DNA from: Saturnia japonica | Taxonomy: Eukaryota; Arthropoda; Insecta; Lepidoptera; Saturniidae | Assembly: GCA_033032175.1 (NCBI GenBank) | Contig: CM065306.1 | Location: 11,364,001-11,428,000, forward strand | DNA: 64,000 bases | Reading direction: 5' to 3' | Position numbers and translations under genes: made by a program | In this document: in pieces, positions 36,370 through 47,865 of the stretch | How positions within the stretch are numbered: position 1 is the stretch's first letter | How the letters are laid out: each line of letters opens with the position of its first letter | The notes under the pieces: model-generated | What the model saw: only the letters and a program-made list of their open reading frames with translations | Told to the model about the DNA's origin: nothing | Databases searched by the model: none

Positions 36370-36588
36370 AGTTACCACGTCATAAGCCTTGGGACCGGCG
36401 GATACAGACCGTGGGATCGCTGACCATGCAGATTGCGATCGTGGGAAACGACGGCGTGACTCCAACTTGATTATTACTTTAATTAATTTTAAGTTAGTCT
36501 TGTTTAAGAACCATAAGTGTAAACACCTATTATAATTCTTTTAAAATAAATCTTTTTTTAATTTAAACTCGTACCGCCTATCATAACT
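36370..36588 (+). repeat. 5' LTR of errantivirus-like element
   Basis: It is 219 bp with inverted tips AGTTA...TAACT. An AATAAA-type signal ('aaaataaatc') near 36544-36552 is followed by a T-run. No TATA box is seen inside, so transcription probably starts from an initiator element (inference). Confidence 0.93.
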
Positions 36589-36605
36589 GGCGCAGTCGGT
36601 AGGAT
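36588..36605 (+). other. Primer-binding site, serine tRNA type
   Basis: TGGCGCAGTCGGTAGGAT directly abuts the LTR (sharing its last T) and is complementary to the 3' end of an animal tRNA-Ser (…CGACTGCGCCA). Use of tRNA-Ser is known for several insect errantiviruses. Confidence 0.88.
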
Positions 36606-36797
36606 CGCGGCACTTTTCGTCGGATAAAATTTTCGGCAAAGTGAACGGTTTCTAAGTCGTTACTACCGCGATCATAATAAGAACTTAAAGTGCGTGTACG
36701 AACTCTTTGAAAGGACTTTCTGAAAATTGAAGATCCTGTGTGGGTGAATTGGTGTACCTACAACAAGACTCGGCAGGAGAGGCAGAATGCTGGCTTG

Positions 36798-36803
36798 GTG
36801 AGT
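36798..36803 (+). other. Candidate splice donor in the leader
   Basis: GTGAGT directly follows a short open leader segment that includes an ATG at 36787-36789. In errantiviruses env is translated from a spliced RNA. The phase of this donor matches a good acceptor ending at 41833 in the end of pol. Confidence 0.6.
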
Positions 36804-37012
36804 ACTCTCGTTTATCCAAGTTCCTTTTGTCATATTTCCTGTCTATATTGTGTATTTTTTTTTTATATATATCATATTGTGTTAAAGTGTTTCTGTCGTA
36901 AGCTAAAATTGCTATAGACGTACACCGTACAGTGAATCATAACAGATAAGCGCGGTCATCCGATATCCGAGCTATTGTCTTTTTATTCTTGTAAAATATA
37001 AAACTTCACGCT

Positions 37013-38083
37013 ATGTCGCTTACGGAGTCGGCACAATTGATTAAAGTAGTTGGGGAACTACTACCCAAATACGATGGCAATCCCCGATTATTAAACTATT
37101 ATATTAGGCAAGTAGATAATATATTAACACTTTTCGATGTTAATGTGCAAGCACATCCCACGTTAGTATGTTTAATAAAATCCAGACTAGCTGGAGCTGC
37201 AACTGACGCAATTGCATATGAGGACTCCTTGACCTCGTGGGCTGCTATTAAAGATACTTTAAAAAAACGATTAGGGGAACCTAGAAATGAAATTCAAGTA
37301 ATGCAAGAACTGACTCGAACGTTTCGTTTTAAAAATGAGGACGCGGAAACATTTGGTAGGAGACTTCGGGCGTTGCTCGATACTTTAAACTCAGTAGGTA
37401 AACACACTGATAAAACTTATTATGAAGAGATGGTGATAGAACAATATACGAACCATTTAGACTTTCAGGTATCTTTAGGCGTTAGAATAATGAAACCGGA
37501 GACACTTGAGTCGGCCATAGTAATAGCACGGCAAGAAGAAGCCAAAATAAATTATAAAAAACAAAATCAGTTTTATTCGCAAGCAAAGTCAAAGATAAAT
37601 CAGCCTAATATTAGACCACAACTATACCAAACAACTCCGACACATTTTAATACAAACCCGCATAATTTTGGACCACAGCTATATCAACCAATTCCAACAC
37701 ATTTTAATACACAACCACAATATAACACACCAGGAAAACAAGTATCACCCGGCAATAGTCAGCCGAATTCTAGACCTAGTGGTTCAGGAAACTTTAGGAC
37801 TTCTGGAAACTTTAGACGCCAACAACAGAATATACCACATCAACAGGTAAACTTTCCAAAAGACACATCTGACGTCACTATGAGGTCAGTGAATAAGCCG
37901 GAAAAGCCGCAGTATGCACAACAACTGTTTTATTCGTCTAGCGAGCAACCCTACTACACGCAAGGTGAGTATTATGAAAACAATAGCACAGAGGAACACG
38001 AAGTGTCACTCCCAGCCTTGGTGGACGAAGAAACGTACCAGGAGGATTTTACCCAGGACGTCGAAGACGACCAACAGACTTAG
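37013..38083 (+). CDS. Gag-like polyprotein of the errantivirus-like element
   Basis: It encodes 356 residues starting MSLTESAQLIKVVGELLPKY. The first half (to about residue 190) is a helical capsid-like domain with YYIRQVDNIL and TFRFKNEDAETFGRRLRALL, similar in plan to gypsy-group Gag. The second half is rich in Q, N, P and Y and ends with an acidic tail (EEHEVSLPALVDEE...). No CCHC zinc knuckle is visible, as is usual for errantivirus Gag. The stop at 38081-38083 overlaps an open pol frame in the -1 register between 37987 and 38083. It packages the element RNA in particles in the cytoplasm. Confidence 0.9.
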   Translation: MSLTESAQLIKVVGELLPKYDGNPRLLNYYIRQVDNILTLFDVNVQAHPTLVCLIKSRLAGAATDAIAYEDSLTSWAAIKDTLKKRLGEPRNEIQVMQELTRTFRFKNEDAETFGRRLRALLDTLNSVGKHTDKTYYEEMVIEQYTNHLDFQVSLGVRIMKPETLESAIVIARQEEAKINYKKQNQFYSQAKSKINQPNIRPQLYQTTPTHFNTNPHNFGPQLYQPIPTHFNTQPQYNTPGKQVSPGNSQPNSRPSGSGNFRTSGNFRRQQQNIPHQQVNFPKDTSDVTMRSVNKPEKPQYAQQLFYSSSEQPYYTQGEYYENNSTEEHEVSLPALVDEETYQEDFTQDVEDDQQT

Positions 38084-41000
38084 CTAAAACAATCAACGTA
38101 AACCATTACGGTAAGGACCATCTGCCCTATATAATTTTAAATGAATTTGGAGGCAAATTTTTGTTGGATACAGGTGCCTCTCGGTGCATGATCTCACCAG
38201 CTGTTATAAAAAACACGGAATTTGAAAATTACATTGAACATGAACCATTTCAGGTAAGGAGCGCTCATGCAGTCACTCAACACGACCTTGTAGCGTCACT
38301 TCCCCTTCCGGTGGAATTTAACATTAATAAAACACACACATTTTTATTATTCGATTTCGATCCTAAATATAGGGGCTTAATAGGTATGGATTTATTAAAA
38401 GAGCTTAACTGCACAATTAATTTAAGCGACAGATTATTACATACACCAAATGCAAATATACCAATTTACTTAAACTACCCAGTTAGAAACATTAGAATAG
38501 AACCAAAGTGTGAAAAGGTTATTGTGGTTAAAACTAACTACGCTGATGGACAGTATTTATGTGATGATCACTATTGGTCTGAGGGGTTAAGATCTCCAGC
38601 AGCAATAGTGGACGTGATGAATGGGGCATTTAAGACAACTGTTATAAATTTTACTGATGAAAAGAAAATAATTTTAAATAAATATCCGAATAAGCTTAAA
38701 CCATTTTTTGAAAATATGATTAATCAGCATAGCGAAGTAAATTTTTTAAGGACAGATTTAGATTTAGATAAGGAACTTTGTGAAAATTTAAAAAATATTC
38801 ATAATGATCACATGAATGAAGAAGAAAGGCGAGAAATAATGAGGATTTGTTATCAATACAGAGAGATATTTTTTTCTGATAATATTCCATTGTCATTTAC
38901 ACATTCTGTAAAGCATGAATTAAGACTTAATGATGAAACACCAATTTTTGTAAGAAGTTATAGGCAACCACCCAAACAACGCAAAGAAATTCAAAATCAA
39001 GTAGAAAATCTGTTAAAGCAGGGAATTATTAGGGAAAGTATTTCACCTTGGGCGTGCCCAGTGCATATAGTACCAAAGAAACCTGATACATCTGGTAACG
39101 TAACGTGGAGACTTGTTATTGACTTCAGGAGATTAAATGACAGGATTATTGAGGACAAATACCCTTTACCGAATATCCATGACATACTCGACAGACTAGG
39201 AAGGGCACAATACTTTACGACCCTTGACTTAGCTAGTGGTTACCACCAACTAGAGATGCACCCTAACGATATCGAAAAAACGGCGTTTACAACGGAACGC
39301 GGGCATTACGAATTTTTGAGAATGCCATTTGGCCTCAAAAATGCCCCCAGTACATTTCAAAGGTTAATGGATCACATCTTAAGAGGAATTGAAAATGTTT
39401 TCACATATTTAGATGACGTCATCGTGATTTCTACGTCACTACAAGAGCACGTTGAGAAATTAAAACAAGTATTTGAAAGATTTAAAACCCACAATTTAAA
39501 AATTAAACTAGAAAAGTCTCGATTTTTACAAAAACAAGTTGAGTTTCTAGGACACGAACTAACGGACCAAGGACTAAAACCGAATAAGGACAAAATTAAA
39601 GCCGTACTTAACTATCCCTTACCGTGTACTCACAAAGACGTAAAATCCTTTTTAGGCCTAATCGGATACTATAGAAAATTTATAAAAGACTTTGCAAAAC
39701 TGACTAAACCTTTGACACTTTGTCTTAAAAAGAATCGTAAAGTAGTACATTCACCGGAATTTTTAGACGCTTTTAATAAATGTAAAGAAATATTAACAAA
39801 TTCCCCGATATTACAGTACCCCGACTTTGATAAGCCTTTTGTTCTGACAACCGACGCCTCAGACGTTGCTCTCGGTGCAGTTCTTTCTCAAGGAGACATC
39901 GGTTCAGATAAACCTGTAGCTTACGCTTCTAGGACTTTGTCGGATACCGAAAGCCGATACTCTACGATTGAGAAAGAGTTATTGGCAATTGTATGGGCTA
40001 TAAAATACTTTCGACCCTATTTGTATGGACAGAAATTCACTATTTACACCGACCACAGACCTTTAACATGGCTTATGTCATTAAAAGATCCGAACTCGAA
40101 ATTAACGCGTTGGAGACTTAGGCTCGCGGAATATGATTATAAGATAATTTATAAAAAAGGCAAACAAAATACCAACGCTGACGCCCTTTCAAGAGCAAAA
40201 ATTTTTCATAATAGTATAGATTCTTTAGCTGTTAACCTTGACGATAATGAAGATGACGAGATGATAAATAGGATATTTGACAATACACGTACGGCAACGA
40301 ATACTGACAACAGACCTGAGACGGACAAGATCTCGTGCAGTGATATGGACATAGACAGTGAAATTGTATCAGGACTAATCCTCTCACCCCAACGAGATGA
40401 GGTATCAGAAAACGCCACTATAGATGACCCCGAGCTATTAACTTCCACAAACCACACACAAGCAGATAATGAGAATAAAGGTATACCAATCGTAAATGAT
40501 GCCATAGATAGACAACTAAAACAATTTCACATAAGGTCTAGCCCCGGCACAAAATACAGAGTAGATGATAGGTCAACAAATACAAGAACAGTCATAAAAG
40601 ATGTATTTATTCCTATTAATAACACAGAATCAGAAATAGTTCAGTTCTTAAAGGAACACACTATTGCTGATCGTACTTTTCACTGCTACTTTTACGATGA
40701 AAATCTGTATCTCGCTTTCTCTCGAGTATATACAACTATTTTTAATGAAAGAGGTCCAAAATTATTCAGATGTACATCGCGTATTACAGTTATCGAAAAT
40801 AAAGTAGAGCAACAGGAATTAATTAAGAAGTATCATGAAGGTAAGACTATGCATCGCGGCATTCAGGAAACATACAAGCAAATACATAGAAATTACCACT
40901 GGCCTAATATGCTGCTTACAATACAACGATTTATTAACCAATGTGATACCTGTCTTAAAAGTAAATACGAGAGAAATCCATTAAAACCCCCGTTAGCTCT

Positions 41001-41880
41001 TACTGAAACACCTACAAAACCTATGCAACATATGTTTATGGATCTATATTCCACAGGTGGTGCCACATTTTTGACCATTATAGATAATTTTTCTAAATAC
41101 GTTCAAGTAATACCTTTAAATGCCTCTAGTAGTATTCATGTAGCAGATGCATTAATTCAAGCTTTCTCTACACTAGGATTACCTACAAAAATTACGACAG
41201 ATTCTGATAGCAAATTTGATAATGATGTCATAAAAGACATATGCGCATTACATGACATCAACATACACTTTACAACGCCCTACAACCCAAATTCTAACTC
41301 TCCTATAGAACGATTCCATTCCACTATAGGTGAAATTATACGAATACAAAGGATAACCAATAAAGAAGACCCTATACAAACCATCATGAAATATTCCGTT
41401 ATAGCATACAATAATACAATACATACTACAACAGGATATACACCACACGAGCTATTATTTGGCCATACAGCGTCTAGAAATCCTTTAGAACTTATTTATC
41501 CTAAAGAATTTTATCAAGATTATGTTATAAGACATCGTAGGAACGCTGAGGCTGTACAAGAATGTGTTGCCGCACATATGTCCAAAAATAAGGAGCAGAT
41601 TATAGCCAAGCGAAACCAGGAAGCACAGGACATAATGTTTAAAATAGGTGAAGTTGTTTATAAACAGGTGGCGAAAACGGCGCGCAGCGATAAAACGAAG
41701 CCAGTATTTAAAGGTCCGTATAAGATAATTCATTTACACCCCAATAGTGTTGCTGAAATAATAGGAAATCATCCAAATTCCAAATCTATTAGAGTGCATT
41801 TTAAACTACTACGTAGGCCTCATCTTGTTCCAGGATCATCATCGCAGGAGCCCTCGTGCTCAACGCAACCGCAGACATAA
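38084..41880 (+). CDS. Pol polyprotein (protease, reverse transcriptase, RNase H, integrase)
   Basis: The frame is open from 37987, reached by a -1 shift from gag; the obvious domain starts with the protease active site LLDTGAS at 38161. Counting from 38161: reverse transcriptase with LVIDFRRLN near 318, TTLDLASGYHQLEM, LRMPFGLKNAPSTFQR and the catalytic YLDD at 416-419; RNase H with TTDAS (Asp565), EKELLAIVWA and TDHRPLTWL; integrase with an HHCC finger (His892, His897, then CDTC) and a D961, D1014, E1050 catalytic triad (35 residues between the last two). The order PR-RT-RH-IN is the gypsy order. No stop or frameshift is seen over about 1240 residues, so the protein may be functional. It ends at 41880, overlapping the env frame. 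Confidence 0.96.
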
Positions 41881-43508
41881 TAATTCAACCCATTGATAAA
41901 AATAACGGCATCCTTTTGCTCAAACAAGGAGAAATTCTCAAAATGATAGATTACTTTAACCTTGCTTGCATTTACAACATCACTGATTTATATACAACTT
42001 CGGTAAGACTTATGGATTTATACGCAAATACTAAGGTCGTCGAAAGTAGCACCGCTTCCGTAGAACTACATAAAACTTACAAAGAGCAAATTGAATTGTC
42101 ACTATCAAAAATTAGTAGGAAAATAATGACTATCATACCGAAAACTAGAATTAGGCGTGGTATAATTAATGGCTTAGGATCTATAGTTAAGGCAATTACC
42201 GGGAATTTAGACTACGAGGACGCAATAGAGTTTGAGAAACAAATCTCTGATATTAGAAATAAAGTAGATAACACACAAAGCGCACAAAGACAAAGCCTCG
42301 TGTTAGCACGTAGTTCAATTAACGAGTTTAGTCGTCATTTAGATAAAATTAACAAGAATCAAAAGAATTTAGAACAATTTTTGCAAAACATTACTCGTAG
42401 TACAAATTCGATAATCAATAAGTTACATTTCTTAGAGTTATACGTACAGATAAATTTTAGTTTACAGTTAGTTTTAGATCGATTAATGATTTTGGAAGAC
42501 GCAATGACATTCTCTCAATTAGGAGTAATGCATCCTTCTATTATCAACCCGCAAAGTCTCCTAGAAGAAATTAGAAATTTACAGAAATTATACTCTTTTG
42601 CACCAGTAGCCAAAATAGACATAGGTAACATACATTTGATCCAAAAGTCAATTAAGGTTAGAGCTTACAGTACAGAACACACTTTAACATTTATATTAGA
42701 AATACCCGCTATTGATAAAAACATATATGATCTTATACACCTCTATTCCATTCCCGACCAAAATAATTTAACCATTGTTCCGAAATCCAAATACCTGATA
42801 CTTGGAAACGATGAGTATACCTACCTAGACGAGGAATGCTCGCTGATATCCGACAATTTACATATCTGTAAAACGCTGGAGATGAGAAGATTTCAAGATG
42901 CGGAAGACTGCGTCACATCGCTTATACATCATAGGAAAGCGAATTGTACCCAGGTCAAAATGAATATTAACATAGGAAAAATACAAAAGATCAACGAAAA
43001 CAGCTGGCTGCTTATACTTCAGGATGAAGAAATCCTGCGAAGTAACTGCAAATCTAAAAACGAATATAGAAAAATCTCCGGCACATTTCTACTCACACTA
43101 CCTGAGGGATGCGAGGTCACCGTTATGAATAGGACACTCCAAGCTCACACACGTACTATTATCACCAATGAAATTATTCCGCTGCTCAAAGAACCAGTTA
43201 TACCCGAGGAAGCTGTGAAGTATAGACTGAACATCGAAGATATTCAATTAGACGGTATCCATGAATTACTCAACAAAGCTGACAACTTGTATCTCAGAGA
43301 AACCCCTAGTTGGCATATTATGATGGCGGTCCCTAGTTGGACAACACTGTTACTGTACATCATACTGGTCAGCGTTGGTGCATGGAAAGTATATACGTGG
43401 AAACAGGCGAAGAAAATGCAGATGAAAATTAAAGGTAGTGAGGGCACTACCGGAAGCTGCTCCAGGATACGCTTCCCTTTTAAGGAGGGAGGAGTTACCA
43501 CGTCATAA
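41834..43508 (+). CDS. Env-like membrane glycoprotein of the errantivirus-like element
   Basis: The frame is open from 41817 and runs to the stop at 43506-43508, so the last codons lie inside the 3' LTR. About 550 residues are visible. Features in order: a short hydrophobic N-terminal stretch; several N-glycosylation sequons; a basic furin-type cleavage motif (RxRR) near residue 99, followed by a Gly/Ile-rich segment like a fusion peptide; a coiled-coil-prone region; a Cys-containing ectodomain; one hydrophobic membrane segment near residues 495-515; and a short basic tail. This layout is that of insect errantivirus Env, which is related to baculovirus F proteins. There is no ATG at the start of the frame; a spliced start is likely (donor 36798, acceptor 41832-41833). 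The frame is unbroken here. Confidence 0.88.
43481..43492 (+). other. Polypurine tract
   Basis: 'taaggagggagg' lies directly before the 3' LTR, the expected place for plus-strand DNA priming. Confidence 0.88.
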
Positions 43509-43711
43509 GCCTTGGGACCGGCGGATACAGACCGTGGGATCGCTGACCATGCAGATTGCGATCGTGGGAAACGACGGCGTGACTCCAACTTGATTATTAC
43601 TTTAATTAATTTTAAGTTAGTCTTGTTTAAGAACCATAAGTGTAAACACCTATTATAATTCTTTTAAAATAAATCTTTTTTTAATTTAAACTCGTACCGC
43701 CTATCATAACT
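43493..43711 (+). repeat. 3' LTR of errantivirus-like element
   Basis: It is 219 bp and identical to the 5' LTR in my base-by-base reading. It is followed by the target duplication CGGC. Confidence 0.93.
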
Positions 43712-44655
43712 CGGCGCGATATCAGTTTTCCAGCAAACATCTCGTTTACGGCCGCTAACGAAGCATTAGATGTATGGCATGTCGCACCATCGTGTTGAAA
43801 CCACGTCGCACGATTATAAGCTTCAAATTGTTGCAGTTGCGGAAAAAAAAACCCTTAACATGGCTATGTATCGGTCGGAATTTACAGTGACAGATTGCCT
43901 TTGTTGATTTTCAAAGAAATAGGATCCGATAACTCCGTGTGCTGATATGGCCGCCCAAACGGTTACTTTCGGCGAATGCAGAGGCTTTTGATGTTTTGCA
44001 CGTGGATTCTCTGCAGCCCAGTAACGGCAATTCTGTTTATTGACATGCCCATTTAAGTGAAAATGGGCTCCGTCAGAGTACAGAATATTGTTGAAACTCT
44101 GAAAGCGTTCCAACATTGTTTCAACAAAAGCTCGTCGTAAAATTGGGTCATTTGGCAGTAATTCCTGCACAAGTTGAATTTTATACGGGTGCAAATTCAA
44201 ATCTTTCAACAAAATGCGACGCAAAGATGTTCTGGACACCACAAGTTCAGCTGATCGCTTGCGAGTCGATAGGCCAGGATTACGTTGAACTGAAGCTCTA
44301 ACTTGTTCAATTGTGTCTTCCGTTCTTGTTGACATTGGGCGTCTCGCAGGCTTCTGTTTGAGAGTCGAACCAGTAGTTTCGAACTTTCTGACCCACGATC
44401 AAATCACACTTTCCTTCGGACACTGATTTACGTCATATAATCCAAACTCACGCTGAAATAAACGTCGAACAATAGCGCACGAATCGCCATTTTTAAAATA
44501 ATGTTTATCGCAGAATGCACGCTGCGCTCCGGTGAAGCGATCCATAGCGACAAAATTTCCGAGAACCGAGCTTCTCATCCCCATCACCCGCGCAGCCCCC
44601 GCTCATAAGGTTCAAACGCAAGAGTGTTTTTAAAATCGTACGCCTTTCTGGCCCA
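43712..44655 (-). pseudogene. Second DD41D-like transposase relic, 3'-truncated, minus strand
   Basis: The minus-strand start MDRFTGAQRAFCDKHYFKNG near 44546 runs into a stop, shifts to the frame 44335-43823 (MSTRTEDTIEQVRASVQRN..., LYSDGAHFHLNGHVNKQNCR), then shifts again after MLRVFF at a T-run into a frame with TWFQHDGATCHTS. It stops matching at the errantivirus insertion point. The first catalytic block is SDGAH rather than SDEAN. The third catalytic Asp is not present. The element's 5' terminal repeat, 'caggatgggccagaaagg' read inward, ends at TA near 44661. The protein is about half identical by eye to the copies at 25.2 and 57.2 kb, so it is a different subfamily. Plus-strand frames here are shadows. 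Confidence 0.85.
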
Positions 44656-45019
44656 TCCTGTATAAAATAAGCAAAGTTATAAACGATTTAAGTAACAAAA
44701 ATATAAGTTTTCATACTAACTGAAGATCAATGGACTAAAATGATTGAAAACATTAAGTTTTAAGCAACTTCACCTTTTTTAATAACTCAATAATAATATT
44801 TATAAACGAAAAGTAATTTTGTGCTTTTGGTGTTTTAATTAAATTTTACCCACTATTTGAATGAACCAAATAGATTTTTGACTTAAACTATTGTACCTCC
44901 TATTTGTTGAAATCTAGGGACCAATGTACTTGAGCTTATTGCTCGCAAAGTTTGAATTTGCACAGATTCTTCGTCATTTTCCGCAGTCAGAGCAGGCCAC
45001 CGGTTTTTCCAGCATGATT

Positions 45020-46210
45020 TCAATGTTTATGGCTTCAGTTCTTCCAATGATTCTTTTATGTTTCCGATGCATTTTGCTATGTCAAATTTCTTCCAGCATT
45101 CCATAACATTCATATCAGGGTTACATTCCATATTACCCAATATGATTTTGAAGGTTCGTCTAAAGTAGTAGAGCTTAAAGGCCTGGATTATTCCTTGGGC
45201 CATAGATTGAAGTAAAGCCGTCGTGTTGGGAGGTAAAAATTCGACTTTTATATTTGGATGCATAGTTTCAAGTTAGCAAGGATGACCTGGTGCATTGTCC
45301 AAAACTAGAACTGCTTTAAAGTCTAAATTCTTTTTTTTTTTTAAATAAGTTTCAACTTCTAAAACTAAATAATTCCGGAACCAGTCACAAAAAATAGCGC
45401 TTGTAACCCATGCTTTCTTATTAGCACGCCAAAACACTGGCAGTTCGTCCTTGTTTTGATTTTTTAAAGCACGAAGATTTAATGATCTGTAAAGTATCAG
45501 TGGTTTAATAGCACAATCTCCAGATGCATTAGAACATAGCAGCAGTGTAACTCTATCCTTTGCTGCCTTAAATCCAGGAGCAGACTGTTCGCTTTTAGAA
45601 ATGAATATTTTGTTTAGCATTCTCTTCCAAAACAGTGCAGTTTCGTCTGCATTAAATACTTGCTCGGGTTTGTATCCTCCATCAGCTACTAGGTTTGTAA
45701 ATTCTTCTGGATATCTTTCTGCTGCAGCAGTGTTTGCAGATGCAGCTTCTCCAACGATTTTAATGCTATGTAATGATTGTCTCGCCTTAAATTTATTGAA
45801 CCAAACTTCCGATGCTTGAAATCCTCCATCTGTACATTCACCACCACAACTATCATGAGGTTCTTTAAATTTGCGTAAAGACGCTTTGCCTTCTCCTGGA
45901 TCATTGCACCACTCAGCGGCACCTTTTTGGTTGTGGTCTTCAATCCTTAATGAGAATGCCACTTCCATTTTTATATTGCTGGATCACGAACAATTTTCGC
46001 TGACAGTGAAGTTGAAGCTACAGACGACTTTATTTTGTCTTCGGATTTTTTTATCGATTGTACAGTTGATTCGTTGACATTTAATGAGCGTGATATAGAT
46101 GCAAACGGCTCTCCAAGGCTTAAACGATCAAGCATTTCTATTTTCACTTTAAGCGGACTTTTTTTCCCCGACGAAACTGGTAATTCATTTTTTTTTGTCG
46201 ACATTATAAA
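45020..46210 (-). pseudogene. Tigger/pogo-type transposase pseudogene
   Basis: Three minus-strand pieces lie in order. First, 46204-45971 has a CENP-B-like helix-turn-helix (SPLKVKIEMLDRLSLGE, ISRSLNVNESTVQSIKK). Second, 45968-45273 has ASEVWFNKFKARQSL (second DNA-binding unit), VFNADETALFWKRM (first catalytic Asp), CSNASGDCAIKPLILYRS and AVLVLDNAPGHP (second Asp). Third, 45263-45027 has FLPPNTTALLQSMAQGIIQAF, where the family has MDQG; the third catalytic Asp is Ala. Frame breaks separate the pieces. It is a DDE transposase relic related to jerky/Tigger proteins. Confidence 0.9.
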
Positions 46211-46609
46211 TAGGAAGACAGCAGTAGAGACGTGTTACTCGATCACAATTTTTGTAACGAATGGAAAGATGGAACAATAAAACACCCAAAGCGGCTCTTA
46301 CTAAAGACCGAAATGACTAATGTGGCCGCACTTAAGATTATACTTTATGCGTTGAGTAATAAGGTTGATTTCATTCTGTTTGTTTACATTCTCAAAAACG
46401 CCGACCGTGGCGAATGCGGCTTGCGTAAAAGGCGGAACCAATACAGCGGTGATATCATTTAATGACATACTTTAGGCAAAGTTGTAATAAGGTCTATTTT
46501 CCTTTTTTATTAGTCTATTTGTCGACTTTTGAAAAGATATTCGGTTGGATACCTACATATTGGAATCCTTTTTAACAATGTATACGTATGTACCGATGTA
46601 CCGATTAGA

Positions 46610-46855
46610 CCCGCGAATAAAGAAATCTTTAGCCGTAAATATAGGAATTGGGTTACATTTTTTCAATCCGCGAATAGTGGAAACGCGAATGAAGGAAGTG
46701 CGAATAAGGAGCTTCTACTGTACTTGTTTTTTATTATGTCACTAGGAACGTATCCTCTTTAATCCCATATAAATTACCATTCCATATTCACGGTTTCTGT
46801 ATTCGCGGCATATTTACGGAACATATACCCCACGAATAAAGAGCTTTTACTCTTT
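46610..46855 (-). repeat. Tigger terminal region with two end-like blocks
   Basis: Read on the minus strand, CAGTAGAAGCTCCTTATTCG starts at 46719 beside a TA, a pogo/Tigger-type end. A second, diverged end-like block ('gagtaaaagctctttattcg') starts near 46852, also followed by a 'ggaacgtat'-like word. The other end of the element, expected near 44.7-45.0 kb, was not found. Confidence 0.55.
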
Positions 46856-47529
46856 GATTTATGTGCTCTGCTGATAGCCAACTTCAATACCTAATAGAGT
46901 ACTGTGAGACTTACAAAAGATTCCATTCTCTTCAATGAAACCTACGTTAAACAAGTATCAAATACTTTAGAGCTATTTTTTTTAAGGACTTGAGTGAAGT
47001 GAGGGAACTGTACCCATGATACCTTATGAACTGATCAAGAAATTACTTTACTTCGTTAGGCATACCACCACTGGTTGAACTTTAAAGTGAACTGGAGCTT
47101 GCTGAAGCTTCAGTAATCTCTACCTAAAACTTTTTAATGTCTAGACCACAACGACGATGAAGAATTTTTTGAATTAGGGATTTGAGTTCAGGTGAAAGTT
47201 GCCTTCTAGTTAACGCGGCCAGTAGTAAGCACTGTTGATATTGGGAGGCAGAGTTGCCAACATTGGGTACCAAATTAGGTACCAAAAGTAATATTTTTAA
47301 TCTTGAAAAGTATTTATAACTTTTCGTTTTATGGAATTAAAAAATATCGATTTTTATACCTCGATACTAAGAATTTTATATCAATACATCGATATTTGAA
47401 CGACAAGCCTAGTGAAGGACTGACTAGTCATGGGTAACTCAGCAAAATTCCTTGAGCCACCTCAATAACTCAAGCGCAGCATACTGCGTCATGGCACAGC
47501 AAAATAGTACGCGAGGCAAGCGAGTTAGA

Positions 47530-47865
47530 GGAGTTTTTGGCGGGATCTTGAAGAGACATGTTGTGGTTTTTAATTTTAATTCGTTAACTTAGGTTTTTAA
47601 CCCTATATTATGTAATTTTGGTCGCGTTTTGCGTGATATAGTTTGGTTTTTGTGCATAAGTGAAGTGGATTATAAATATAAGCTGAAAGCATCATTCTGA
47701 GGTCCCACAAAAATTTCCTACAAAGTTCTAACAAGGGAGCCACCATCTTGTTAGGATACTGAATCGTCATAACACATGACACTATAATTCACTCGATAAT
47801 GGCAGAATGGTCTTTACTAAAGAGGACCGGTTGACACGTTAGGAAGAAGAAGAAGCGAGTTAGAG
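47530..47865 (+). repeat. Dispersed 'gaagaagaag' family, complete-looking copy
   Basis: It runs from 'gggatcttgaagagacatg' through 'ttgcgtgatatagtttgg' and 'ttctaacaagggagccacca' to a GAA-repeat end 'gaagaagaagaagcg'. It is related to 9630-9780 and 33838-34775. Confidence 0.75.

Larger units (their letters stand above)
36370..43711 (+). mobile_element. Complete errantivirus-like (gypsy-group) endogenous retrovirus with gag, pol and env
   Basis: LTRs of 219 bp lie at 36370-36588 and 43493-43711. Each begins AGTTAC and ends ATAACT, and they look identical by eye. The target duplication CGGC sits at 36366-36369 and 43712-43715. A primer-binding site, polypurine tract and three open frames follow in the usual order. 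Identical LTRs mean a young insertion. The element is in intron 3 of the TOX-like gene, same strand, inserted just downstream of the jockey A-tail into a truncated transposon. The 4-bp duplication and env frame fit insect errantiviruses (17.6/297/gypsy/TED relatives). Confidence 0.95.
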
